Assembly (NCBI RefSeq): GCF_900109495.1
Contig: NZ_FOAA01000001.1
Location: 434,001-498,000 of the forward strand
Direction of reading: 5' to 3'
Origin: Ectothiorhodospira marina
Lineage (GTDB): Bacteria; Pseudomonadota; Gammaproteobacteria; Ectothiorhodospirales; Ectothiorhodospiraceae
DNA: 64,000 bases
Shown here: positions 57,401 through 64,000 of the stretch, one piece after another
Layout of the letters: every line of letters begins with the position of its first letter
Position numbering within the stretch: position 1 is the stretch's first letter
The notes under the pieces: model-generated
What the model saw: the letters and a program-made list of their open reading frames with translations, nothing else
Database searches by the model: none
What the model was told of the DNA's origin: nothing
Made by a program: the position numbers and the translations under genes

Positions 57401-57550
57401 GATGATCTTCACCTGGGTGGTGGAGACATCGGGAAAGGCATCGATGGGGGTGTCCTGAAAGGCACGCCAGCCGGCGCCCATGAGGATCAGCACCGCCAGG
57501 CACACGAGCAGGCGCTGGCTGAGGGAAAACTGTATCAAACGTGTCAGCAT
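54464..57550 (-). CDS. Heavy-metal RND efflux pump (CzcA/CusA family)
   Basis: Proton-driven metal exporter of 1028 residues. Membrane segment 4 reads AIAIGMLVDAAVVVVENVV: the Asp and Glu of the proton relay are kept, but the first Asp of the CzcA-type DFGLIVD motif is replaced, closer to CusA. The periplasmic GSDELGLDPMGLNQTDSFLV is metal-RND specific. The cargo (Zn/Co/Cd or Cu/Ag) cannot be fixed. Follows its adaptor after five bases. Confidence 0.93.
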   Translation of the reverse strand: MLTRLIQFSLSQRLLVCLAVLILMGAGWRAFQDTPIDAFPDVSTTQVKIIIKAPGMTPEEIATRITSLVEVEMLGIPRQTMMRSIAKYGLTDITVDFAEGTDIYWARQQVAERLNTAWDNLPEGIEGGIAPMTTPLGEMFMFTVEGEDLTLAQRRELLDWTIRPALRSVPGVAEVNSLGGFVTTFEVVPDPARMTAHGIGLNTLQAAISTNNRNDGAGRLDAGEETLLVRSEGAIKTLDDLAAIVVVPDPHQPLRVGDVADVRLAALSRYGAVTRNGEGETVQGLVLGLRGANAQAVVESVKAELAALESVLPEGVRIETFYDRSMLVNRAVHTVTKALIEATVLVLILLVLFLGNLRAALTVALILPLAALGTFVLMRQFGLSANLMSLGGLAIAIGMLVDAAVVVVENVVTRLSQGARGRLPRLNLIYRATREVAVPMVSGILIIIIVFLPLLTLQGLEGKLFKPVALTIIFALASSLLLSLTVIPVLSSFLLGTGAHHEPWLSRQLSRLYMPTLGLAMRHEKVVVALAGLLLVAAAGVFGLVGKTFMPTMNEGDLIVQLEKLPSITLDESLALDQRIQSALLEQIPEIRGVVARTGSDELGLDPMGLNQTDSFLVLAPRSEWRFENREALIDGIREVLEQFPGVGYAFTQPIEMRVSEMLTGVRGDLAVKVLGPDPQQLNRIAGAIVNTMQNLPGARDVYTTRNEGAQYLNITIDRMEAGRLGIDADTLSTLLRTQLEGWPIGHVFDEGRRIPLVIRGSEAMRESPARLEALQVTLPNGQSVPLTKLVSLEMTEGHVALTRERGQAYAVAIANVEGRDLVGFVEEAQQTVAQEVDLPSGYRLEWGGEFENQQRASARLALVVPMALGLIFLVLFSTFRSVRQALLVLSNVPFAMIGGIFALAITGEYLSVPASVGFIALLGIAVLNGVVMVTYFNQLRAQGQPMDVVVVEGARRRLRPVLMTASIAALGLVPLLFATGPGSEIQRPLAIVVIGGLASATLLTLILLPILYRRFGFTPVKTEPLPS

Positions 57551-57555
57551 ATGAA

Positions 57556-58641
57556 TTACTCACCCAGCCAGATGGCCTTCATGGCCGCAACACCGCGTAT
57601 TGCGACCCGGTTGGAAGGCTCTAGTGGTGCGCGCACCACAACGGTCTGGTCTTCCTGTGCCACCACCTGTACTGGCTGGGGGAGGAATGCGTTGTCCGCA
57701 TCCACAAGGATCCAGGTCTCGCCGCCATGGCGCACCAGTGCCGTGGCGGGGAGGCGCCAGTGCCCCGGTTGCAGCGGCTGGGCCAGCTGGGCCTCCAGAA
57801 ACTGCCCGGGCCGCAACTGCTCAGCGGCATCAGGGATTCGTGCCCGGAGCAAGATGCCCTGATCCTTCTCATGCACCATGCTGCCGACGGCAATGACCTG
57901 GCCTTGCAGCCCCTGGGCCGGGAGCAGGACCGAGGTGCCCAGGGCGACTGTATCCAGTTGCGCCAATGGGACGTGGACTTCCAGCCATAGGGGGTTCAGT
58001 TGGGCCAGGCGGTAGAGGGGCTCCGCCGTGTCCACGGACTGACCGGTTTCCACCATCTGCTTGATGATGGTGCCGGCGATGGGCGCGTGTACCGAGAGGG
58101 TGCCACTCAGCTGCCGGGTTCGTGCCAATTGCGTTAAAGCATTTTCGCTCAGGCCAGCCAGAGCCAGTTGCTGCCTGAACTGATTCTCGTGATTGCTCAA
58201 CTCCTGTTGTCGGGACTGGGTTTCCAGTAGCCGACGCTCCGGAATCAGTCCTTCACGAAACAGGTTCTGATCTCTTTCAAGTGCCTGCCGTGCCAGCTCC
58301 AGTCGGTTTAACGCATCCAGGTACTGGCGCTGCGTATCCACCAGTTCTGGGCTCCTCAGTTCAGCCAGCAGGGTGCCACTGGATACGTGTTGTCCCTCAG
58401 CCACCACCAGGCGTTCAATGACACCGCTCTGGCGGGCGGTGATCACCCTTAGCTGCGCCGTGGGTATGGTCACCACGCCGGGATAGCGACCGCTGATGAA
58501 ATGATCGGCTGCTGCGGGTTTCGCCCACTCCACCCCCAGGGATTGCGCCTGGGCCTCTGTCAGCGGTAGTGGAGGAGCCGCCGCGGCGACCTGGCCGCCG
58601 AGAAGGGCGACCAGGAGCAAGGGAAATAGGGTGTATTTCAT
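57556..58641 (-). CDS. Metal RND periplasmic adaptor (CzcB/CusB-like)
   Basis: Membrane-fusion protein of 361 residues with a signal peptide (LFPLLLVALLGGQVAAA), lipoyl halves and a helical hairpin (QRQYLDALNRLELARQALER). Contains a variable C-terminal domain. No Met-rich extension is seen. Overlaps the upstream czcC-like gene by four bases. Confidence 0.9.
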   Translation of the reverse strand: MKYTLFPLLLVALLGGQVAAAAPPLPLTEAQAQSLGVEWAKPAAADHFISGRYPGVVTIPTAQLRVITARQSGVIERLVVAEGQHVSSGTLLAELRSPELVDTQRQYLDALNRLELARQALERDQNLFREGLIPERRLLETQSRQQELSNHENQFRQQLALAGLSENALTQLARTRQLSGTLSVHAPIAGTIIKQMVETGQSVDTAEPLYRLAQLNPLWLEVHVPLAQLDTVALGTSVLLPAQGLQGQVIAVGSMVHEKDQGILLRARIPDAAEQLRPGQFLEAQLAQPLQPGHWRLPATALVRHGGETWILVDADNAFLPQPVQVVAQEDQTVVVRAPLEPSNRVAIRGVAAMKAIWLGE

Positions 58642-59891
58642 TCGGGTATGACTCCCAGAGCCTGGTTGAGACGTGCCTGGGCGCGGCCCAGTTCGATACG
58701 GCGCTGTTCAAGATCCAGTGCGCTGTTGCGGGCCAGTGCCTGGGTTCGCAAGAGTTGCACCAGGTCGGTTTCACCCAGATCAAAGGCGCGTTGCGCCATG
58801 TGCAGGGCATCCTGGGCCAGGGTTTGTCGCTGCTTTGCCAGGTTCAGCGCCTCTTTGGCCCCCTGATGGTCCAGGCGGGCCGATAACAATGCCTGTTCGG
58901 TGGTCAGTTGCGCCTGCTGGAGTGCCACATCCTGTTCGGTCTGGGTCCGTACCGCCGAGGCGATAGCGGGTGCGGACTGACCGGCCAGCCCAAAAGGCAG
59001 GGTCAGTGAAAGCTGCACGGCATCGTGGCTACTCGCGCCGCTGAACTCCCGGGTATTTCGCCCCCCGATGCCCAGTACCGGGGTCCCCGCCCGGGAACGC
59101 CGGGCCTGGACGGTTTCAGCCCGGGCAAGGGCAAGCGCATGCTGTGCTTGCTGTAGCCTGGGATGGTTCTCTGGAAGCTCGGTGATGGGGGCAGGGGGCT
59201 CGTACAATGGCTTGGGTAAATCGGTCTGGCCTGTCAGTTGTCGGTACCCTGCCAATGCAATCCGGTGCGCCGATTGAGCATCACTGACGTCGGCCTCCCG
59301 CTCGGCCACTTCCTGACGGATGGTCAGTCGGTCGAACCGTGAAAGCTCTCCAGCAGAGACCAGCCCGGTGACCTGGATCTCCAGATCCCGGCTGGTTTGC
59401 AACGCAAGCTGCATCTGATGCAGGGTGGCTTCGGCGAGAACCACTTCCCAGGCCTGTTCCCGAACCCGTCCGGCCATGACCCATTGCTGCTGCAGGTCCA
59501 GCACCTCGGCCTGATCTCCCAGGGCCTGAGCGACCCCCTGCCGTGCACCGCGCTGACCCTGCCACCACAAGGGCAGTTCGAGCGTGGCCTCGATCTCGCG
59601 GAAACCTTCATCGTCCGTGATCTGGTCGGAGATGTAGTTCAGATTCAGGGAAGGGTCGGCCGAGAGAACGCCGCTGCTCTGGCGTCGCAGGGCGTCTCCC
59701 TGTTGCCTCAGGCTGTTGCTCAGGGCGGGTTCGCCACTACGCACCAGAGCTGCGGAGATCACCTGACCCAGCGTGTCGGCACTGACCGACGGACTCGCCA
59801 GGGTCAGGCAGATGGGGAACACAAGGCCCGGGGATAACCGTCTGAACCAGGATGGTGTTTTCCCGTACTCCCAGGATTTTGTGGCCATCAC
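58638..59891 (-). CDS. Outer-membrane efflux channel (CzcC/TolC family)
   Basis: Protein of 417 residues with two repeated outer-membrane efflux domains rich in coiled-coil Gln/Ala/Leu (for example QVISAALVRSGEPALSNSLR). It gives the pump an exit duct. Overlaps both neighbours by four bases: b561 upstream, adaptor downstream. The N-terminal signal is Leu/Ser-rich (SPGLVFPICLTLASPSVSA). Confidence 0.9.
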   Translation of the reverse strand: MMATKSWEYGKTPSWFRRLSPGLVFPICLTLASPSVSADTLGQVISAALVRSGEPALSNSLRQQGDALRRQSSGVLSADPSLNLNYISDQITDDEGFREIEATLELPLWWQGQRGARQGVAQALGDQAEVLDLQQQWVMAGRVREQAWEVVLAEATLHQMQLALQTSRDLEIQVTGLVSAGELSRFDRLTIRQEVAEREADVSDAQSAHRIALAGYRQLTGQTDLPKPLYEPPAPITELPENHPRLQQAQHALALARAETVQARRSRAGTPVLGIGGRNTREFSGASSHDAVQLSLTLPFGLAGQSAPAIASAVRTQTEQDVALQQAQLTTEQALLSARLDHQGAKEALNLAKQRQTLAQDALHMAQRAFDLGETDLVQLLRTQALARNSALDLEQRRIELGRAQARLNQALGVIPE

Positions 59892-60475
59892 GACCGATCT
59901 TCGCGATCATCGGTGTGCTTGCGGCCGGTGATCATGGCGCGTACCAGGTTCTCTTTTTGGGTCAGGCTGCCCAGCAGTACGCCGACCAGATGGATCAAGA
60001 CCAGGCCCAGGGTGAAGTCGGCCAGGAACTTATGGACCTCTTCCACCGCTTCTTCCACGTCATGGCTGACTCCGGCCATCATCCCGGCCAGCGGGCCTGA
60101 GGATTCCTCGGCTCCCAGGGTGGCAATGCCGCTGACGCTGAGGCCGATGAGGCTGATGAACATCAGCACATAGATCCAGCCCGCCAGCGGGTTATGGCCT
60201 TCATGGTATTCAGGTTGTCCCCGCAGCAGTCCGCGCACGTGGGCCATGACCTCACTGGGTGGCCGCACGAAGTCCCGGAAGCGGGCATGGGTGCCGCCGA
60301 TGAAGCCCCAGGGGATGCGGGCCAGGACCAGCACAAGGACCGTATAGCCCGCCAGCGTGTGTACGTCCATGGCATCGTCACCGACGAAATAGGCGATGAG
60401 GAAGGCGGCGGCCAGGCCCCAGTGAAAGATACGAACGAAGGGGTCCCAGACCGTGATCTGATGGGATGTGTTCAT
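59888..60475 (-). CDS. Cytochrome b561 family protein leading the efflux operon
   Basis: Di-haem membrane cytochrome of 195 residues of the Ni-Fe hydrogenase/b561 type, with four membrane segments and haem-ligand histidines in DPFVRIFHWGLAAAF, AMDVHTLAGYTVL, HNPLAGWIYVLMF and HKFLADFTLGLVLIHLVGV. First gene of a six-gene minus-strand operon with the CzcCBA-type pump; a response-regulator box lies 51 bases upstream. A divergent c'-like cytochrome could be an electron partner. Confidence 0.88.
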   Translation of the reverse strand: MNTSHQITVWDPFVRIFHWGLAAAFLIAYFVGDDAMDVHTLAGYTVLVLVLARIPWGFIGGTHARFRDFVRPPSEVMAHVRGLLRGQPEYHEGHNPLAGWIYVLMFISLIGLSVSGIATLGAEESSGPLAGMMAGVSHDVEEAVEEVHKFLADFTLGLVLIHLVGVLLGSLTQKENLVRAMITGRKHTDDREDRS

Positions 60476-60525
60476 GGTGTCGTTGCCCTCATGTGTGTGG
60501 AGATGGGGGCAGTGTGACGCGGCAA

Positions 60526-60542
60526 GCTTAAACCAGGCTTAA
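60526..60542 (-). promoter_or_regulatory. Direct-repeat response-regulator box of the efflux operon
   Basis: GCTTAA at 60526-60531 and GCTTAA at 60537-60542 repeat with an 11-base period, the spacing of OmpR/PmrA-type regulators. The 36-base neighbourhood is strikingly similar to 63606-63645 in front of the PepSY gene, at the same distance (about 50 bases) from a start codon. In both cases the downstream gene is on the minus strand. The site sits in the 190-base divergent region before the cytochrome c'-like gene. Confidence 0.65.
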
Positions 60543-60665
60543 TTTGTCCAGCGCTGGTGATGCGGCGATTTCACCGAATTCACCATTGCCGTGTTGAGCT
60601 CCCATCTTGCAGTGCAGCGAAAGGGGCACTATGGTGGTTCTATCATCCCTCCTCAGAGTGCTGTC

Positions 60666-61112
60666 ATGCGGCTACCGTTTGTTTTTCTACTCACCCTGTG
60701 CGCTCTGCCTGCCATGGCCCAGACCCCGGAACCTCCGCCCGATTACCGCCAATGGGTGGATATGCCTGAGCTTCAGCGTGAATTGCTGCGGGAAGAAATG
60801 CAGGAACATCTGATCGCCTATCAACGCATCCTGGATTATCTCGCCCGTGGCGAGATCTCGGAAGCAGGAGAGATGGCAGAACAGACCATGGGCGTCAGCA
60901 CCATGGGCAAGCACCGCTCCGCAACCCGCGGCCTGGGTGGCCCTGGGCGCTACATGCCGGATGGCATGCGTCAGATGGCGTTCGCGATGCACGAATCAGC
61001 GACCGAATTCGCCGAGGTTGCACAAGAGGAAGACATGCCCAAAGCACTCAGGGCACTTCACGAGCTCACCTCTACCTGCGTGGGCTGTCACATGTCGTTT
61101 CGCACGCGTTGA
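60666..61112 (+). CDS. Cytochrome c'-like mono-haem protein
   Basis: Periplasmic protein of 148 residues with signal peptide (LPFVFLLTLCALPAMA) and a single C-terminal haem site CVGCH in STCVGCHMSFRTR, the cytochrome c'/c-556 layout (four-helix bundle). Divergent from the b561/metal-efflux operon. The ATG at 60666 gives a clean signal peptide. The 3' end overlaps the tail of the response regulator by 25 bases on the other strand. Confidence 0.85.
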   Translation: MRLPFVFLLTLCALPAMAQTPEPPPDYRQWVDMPELQRELLREEMQEHLIAYQRILDYLARGEISEAGEMAEQTMGVSTMGKHRSATRGLGGPGRYMPDGMRQMAFAMHESATEFAEVAQEEDMPKALRALHELTSTCVGCHMSFRTR

Positions 61113-61789
61113 GGGGAGGGCTGTCGAGCGGGCTCCAAGGCCAGTAAATACCCCTGGCCACGGCGGGTCTGGATGACATCTGCACCGAGCTTGTCCCGCA
61201 GTCGGGAGACGTAGACTTCCAGCACATTGCTATCCCGTTCACTCTCATACTCGTAGAGATGCTCTGCAAGCCGTGTCTTGGACAACACCTGGCCAGGATG
61301 ACGCAGGAAGTACCGTAGCAGTTTGAATTCGGTGGCAGTCAGTGACAATTCCGTGGGGCCGTCCACCAGCATCTGACGTTGTTCATCCAGGTGCCAGGGG
61401 CCCACTCGCAATGTGGTGTCCCTGACCGGTGCCGAGCGGCGCAGCAGGGCCAGAATGCGAGCCAGCAGTTCTTCCACGTGAAAGGGCTTGCCCAGGTAGT
61501 CATCGGCCCCCTGCTGCAAGCCTTCCACCCGCTCTCGCCAGCTGTTGCGGGCAGTGAGGATCAGTACCGGGATGGTGATGCCCCTGTCGCGCCAGGCGGC
61601 CAGCACCTCCAGGCCAGGCAGGTCAGGCAGTCCCAGGTCGAGGACGATCAGGTCATAGGGCTCAGTCTCACCCAAGTGCCGGCCGTCCACGCCGTTCAAT
61701 GCCAGATCCACCGCCAATCCTTCTCCGTGCAGGCGGCGTTGCAGGCGTGTGCCCAGTTCTGCGTCATCTTCAACGATCAGGATTCTCAT
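61088..61789 (-). CDS. OmpR-family response regulator
   Basis: Regulator of 233 residues: receiver domain with phospho-acceptor Asp in DLIVLDLGLPDLPG and the conserved Lys in GADDYLGKPF, then a winged-helix DNA-binding domain (SLTATEFKLLRYFLRHPGQV, SNVLEVYVSRLRDKLG). It resembles CusR/QseB/PmrA. Its ATG overlaps the kinase stop (TGATG). It should act on the repeated GCTTAA boxes. Confidence 0.93.
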   Translation of the reverse strand: MRILIVEDDAELGTRLQRRLHGEGLAVDLALNGVDGRHLGETEPYDLIVLDLGLPDLPGLEVLAAWRDRGITIPVLILTARNSWRERVEGLQQGADDYLGKPFHVEELLARILALLRRSAPVRDTTLRVGPWHLDEQRQMLVDGPTELSLTATEFKLLRYFLRHPGQVLSKTRLAEHLYEYESERDSNVLEVYVSRLRDKLGADVIQTRRGQGYLLALEPARQPSPQRVRNDM

Positions 61790-63171
61790 CAGAGGGCTCC
61801 CGAGGGCGGCTTGGAGAGTGAGGGGCTGGAATGCAGGGAAACCGGATGAGGCAGGGGCAGGGAGAGTGTAACCTGCAGCCCGCCCAGGTCAGGTGAGGCG
61901 TCGTAGGTGATTTGGCCTTCATACTGGTCAACCACGTCCTGCACAATGCCCAGCCCCAAGCCATGCCCGTCTCCCCGTTCGTCCAGGGGGCGACCTTGAC
62001 GCCCAAGCAACGGCATGTCTTCCGGGGGGATGCCGGGGCCGTCGTCTTCAATGATGACCTTCATGGTGTGATCATGAGCGACGCGCAGTTCCACCCGAAC
62101 CTGAGAGGCCGCCCAGCGACAGGCGTTATCCAGCAGGTTGCCAAAGATCTCCAGCATGTCGTCCGCATCCAGGGGCCATGTGCCGGCGGGCACCTGCAGA
62201 TGCACTGTCACCCGGTGCTGGTGGATCCGGTGCAGGGCCTCCACCAGGTCTGTCAGTTCCTTTCGGGCATTGAAGCCGGGCCCGGGGTGATCCCGTCCGG
62301 CCAGGCTCGCGCGACGCATTTCCCGCTCCACCGTCTCGTTCATGGCGTGCAGCTGTTGCCTTAGGGTTCTGGCGGCGTTGTCGTCGCCTTGAGCTGACAT
62401 GTCATCCGCCAACTGGGAGAGGACCGCCAGGGGGGTCTTCAGGGCATGGCTCACATTGCCCAGGGCACGGCGGCTGCGGTTCAGGCGCAGGCCGTGATGG
62501 TGGACAAGCCGGTTCACTGCTTTGAGCATGGGGGCGATCTCCCGGGGGGCGGGCAGTTCCACCGGCACGGCTTCTCCGGTCTCCAGGCGGCGGCAGGCGT
62601 CCACCGCGGCATTCAGGGGGCGCAGGGCTCGCTGGATGACCAGAAATTGCAGCAATAACGCCAATCCCAGGGCCGGCAGAGTGATGGCCATGAAACGCCC
62701 CTCCAGTTCGTCCACGGCGGCCTTCATCGGTCCCAATTCCTGGGCAACGGAGATCACCACAGCCTCATCCTCGATGCGGTAGCCACGGCTGAGCATCAGC
62801 AGTGGCTGGTCGCCAGGGCCCTGGATGCGGGTGATCCACTGCTCACCCTCCGGAACGTCGGGGGATTCCAGGTCCTCATCCCAGAGGGAGCGGGAGCGCA
62901 CCACCGATCCAGGTGACTCAATCCGAAAGTAGTGTCCTGAGAGTGGGGTACTGTAGATGATGCCCAGGGTACGATTGAAGGCGGCGGGACCCTCCTCGCT
63001 ATCCAGTAGATGCACATACAGGGTGTCGGCATCATGGTCCAGCCGGTCCACCAGATAGCCGTCCACCAGGACACGGGATAGCGTCTGCAACCCCAGGCCC
63101 TGGACAATGAGCAGCGCCAGTAGGCAGGAACCCGCCAGCAGGCTCAGTCGGAATTTTAGGGAGTTCATCAA
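61789..63171 (-). CDS. Sensor histidine kinase
   Basis: Membrane kinase of 460 residues. Two membrane segments flank a periplasmic sensor (about 35-160); HAMP-like linker; phospho-acceptor His in LGNVSHALKTPLAVLSQL; N box LLDNACRWA; G box DDGPGIPP and GDGHGLGLGIVQDVV. Operon with the response regulator. The ligand is unknown but metal or redox stress is likely given the controlled genes. Confidence 0.92.
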   Translation of the reverse strand: MMNSLKFRLSLLAGSCLLALLIVQGLGLQTLSRVLVDGYLVDRLDHDADTLYVHLLDSEEGPAAFNRTLGIIYSTPLSGHYFRIESPGSVVRSRSLWDEDLESPDVPEGEQWITRIQGPGDQPLLMLSRGYRIEDEAVVISVAQELGPMKAAVDELEGRFMAITLPALGLALLLQFLVIQRALRPLNAAVDACRRLETGEAVPVELPAPREIAPMLKAVNRLVHHHGLRLNRSRRALGNVSHALKTPLAVLSQLADDMSAQGDDNAARTLRQQLHAMNETVEREMRRASLAGRDHPGPGFNARKELTDLVEALHRIHQHRVTVHLQVPAGTWPLDADDMLEIFGNLLDNACRWAASQVRVELRVAHDHTMKVIIEDDGPGIPPEDMPLLGRQGRPLDERGDGHGLGLGIVQDVVDQYEGQITYDASPDLGGLQVTLSLPLPHPVSLHSSPSLSKPPSGAL

Positions 63172-63265
63172 TCCGCGTGCTCAAAAAGTGGCGCGCCCTC
63201 TGATCAGAGGGCGCGCCGGTATCGGGAAAGCCAACGGGTCTTCAGTTGCCTCGTGCCGCGTGTGC

Positions 63266-63577
63266 TCAGCGATCGGCTTTCCGTTTGATCAGGCTGCCGT
63301 CGCCGGCATCCAGGTAGAGTTTGTGGCGCACGCCGTCCGCGTCGAGAATCTTCAATTCGTAGACATGGCGACCGTCTTCCCTTTCCAGTTCAGCCTCCAC
63401 GAAGTGCCCAGGCACGATCTCTCTGGCATGTTTGAGGATCTCTTCCATGGGCATGATCTCCCCGGCGGATCGCAGGCGCAGGATCTCGTCGTGTTCCATG
63501 CGATCCCCGGATAGAGCCAGGCCGGGGGTGATCAGGGCAAGGCACAGGAGGGGGGTGATCAATGATCGGCTATTCAT
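63266..63577 (-). CDS. PepSY-domain periplasmic protein
   Basis: Small secreted protein of 103 residues: signal peptide LITPLLCLALITPGLALS, then one PepSY domain (ILKHAREIVPGHFVEAELER, EDGRHVYELKILDADG, VRHKLYLDAGDG). PepSY proteins next to two-component systems often modulate the sensor. Start set at 63577 (MNSRSL); an ATG at 63595 is possible. The 94-base gap to the kinase gene contains a GC-rich inverted repeat (GGCGCGCCCTCTGATCAGAG region) and may end or attenuate transcription. Confidence 0.85.
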   Translation of the reverse strand: MNSRSLITPLLCLALITPGLALSGDRMEHDEILRLRSAGEIMPMEEILKHAREIVPGHFVEAELEREDGRHVYELKILDADGVRHKLYLDAGDGSLIKRKADR

Positions 63578-63624
63578 GGGTGTGGGCCTTTTCATGTGGG
63601 AGTGAAGGCAGTGTGCCACCGTAA

Positions 63625-63641
63625 GCTGAAATCAAGCTTAA
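63625..63641 (-). promoter_or_regulatory. Direct-repeat response-regulator box of the PepSY/kinase operon
   Basis: GCTGAA at 63625-63630 and GCTTAA at 63636-63641, 11-base period, 48 bases ahead of the PepSY start. It shares GGCAGTGTG and further flank with the efflux-operon box at 60526, indicating a common regulator and probable autoregulation. Confidence 0.65.
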
Positions 63642-63646
63642 AAGCC

Positions 63647-63823
63647 ATGCACCGTGCCGCCCGTATGCATGGGCATGCCAGAATAGCCTACCGACCGGGT
63701 CAACTGATGGGCCGACTGGATGCCGGCTGGGACTCTGGCAGTACCCCGGTTCTGGCATGGCTTCAGCCAGATTTGGGAATTTACCTGTTCTGGATCATTA
63801 TCCTGGCACTTGTCGTAGGGTAG
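63647..63823 (+). CDS. Small ORF upstream of the second pufB, unknown
   Basis: A 58-codon frame ending in a hydrophobic stretch TPVLAWLQPDLGIYLFWIII and LALVVG, possibly a membrane helix. The final 24 residues are 16/24 identical to a frame at 7149-7223 upstream of the first pufB, with synonymous third-base changes (CTC/CTG, CAA/CAG, GGG/GGA, TAA/TAG), which suggests real coding constraint. No Shine-Dalgarno is obvious and the start is a guess. Not recognised as PufQ, PufX or a known LH1 accessory subunit. Together with the box at 63625 it fills the 321-base gap before pufB. Confidence 0.4.
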   Translation: MHRAARMHGHARIAYRPGQLMGRLDAGWDSGSTPVLAWLQPDLGIYLFWIIILALVVG

Positions 63824-63898
63824 TGTTCACCCTGACATGCGTGATGGCGTTGAGCCAGCGCGGTATTTGCCAATAAGGCTCATTTGGAGGGTATGTAA

Positions 63899-64000
63899 AT
63901 GGTTGGTGAAACGAAAGGTTCGCTCTCGGGGCTCAATGAAGAAGAGGCCATGGAATTTCATGGTGTCTTCATGTCCAGCATGATGGGCTTCCTGGCGGTT
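63899..64000 (+). CDS. pufB: Light-harvesting LH1 beta polypeptide PufB (copy 2, 3' truncated by window)
   Basis: The first 34 codons of a second antenna beta gene; the window ends inside it. It differs from copy 1 by Gly for Asp at residue 3 and Ser for Thr at residue 26 in the visible part, with several silent changes. The same TTGGAGG and leader precede it. Likely followed by a second pufA outside the window. Confidence 0.93.
   Translation, partial: MVGETKGSLSGLNEEEAMEFHGVFMSSMMGFLAV

Overview
The window looks like a piece of the chromosome of a GC-rich phototrophic gammaproteobacterium, most likely a purple sulfur bacterium of the Ectothiorhodospiraceae/Chromatiales type. The evidence is a photosynthesis superoperon (crtE-crtF-bchCXYZ-pufBALMC) with a tetrahaem reaction-centre cytochrome. 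There is also an assimilatory sulfate module with fused CysNC, and CzcCBA-type metal efflux and other genes of gammaproteobacterial type. No replication origin, integrase or CRISPR array was seen.

Layout. 1-10.9 kb: carotenoid and bacteriochlorophyll genes running into the puf operon, all on +, with a PpsR/CrtJ-type site in front of bchC and several strong RNA hairpins inside the puf part. 11-18.8 kb: sugar-nucleotide enzyme, mfd, polyamine amidase and universal stress protein. 18.9 kb: tRNA-Leu(TAA). 19-24.4 kb: small conserved proteins, bluB behind a cobalamin riboswitch, and the FetAB ABC pair. 24.4-31 kb: a TetR/MFS pair, a molybdopterin oxidoreductase with an unknown partner, a diguanylate cyclase and an AhpD-like protein.

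31.2-43.1 kb: an apparent organophosphate-scavenging locus, all on +. It encodes a secreted alkaline phosphatase fused to a metallophosphatase-like domain, a two-domain beta-propeller phytase, a TonB-dependent receptor, its own ExbB-ExbD-TonB, and a PhnDCE-type ABC importer. The gene order suggests phosphate ester cleavage plus a dedicated outer- and inner-membrane uptake route. It is the most system-like novelty in the window.

43.1-49.8 kb: an MgtC/DUF4010 membrane protein and an AcrAB-like RND pump with a divergent TetR regulator. 49.9-53.5 kb: a degenerate DDE-transposase-like protein translationally coupled to cysD-cysNC. 53.6-63.6 kb: a heavy-metal RND efflux operon led by cytochrome b561, a divergent c'-like cytochrome, a two-component system and a PepSY protein. 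Two matching direct-repeat promoter boxes tie the efflux operon and the PepSY gene together.

63.6-64 kb: a second pufB begins and runs off the end. The DNA in front of it is homologous, without gaps, to the DNA in front of the first pufB 56.6 kb away. Both copies carry a conserved small hydrophobic reading frame that no standard puf gene explains.
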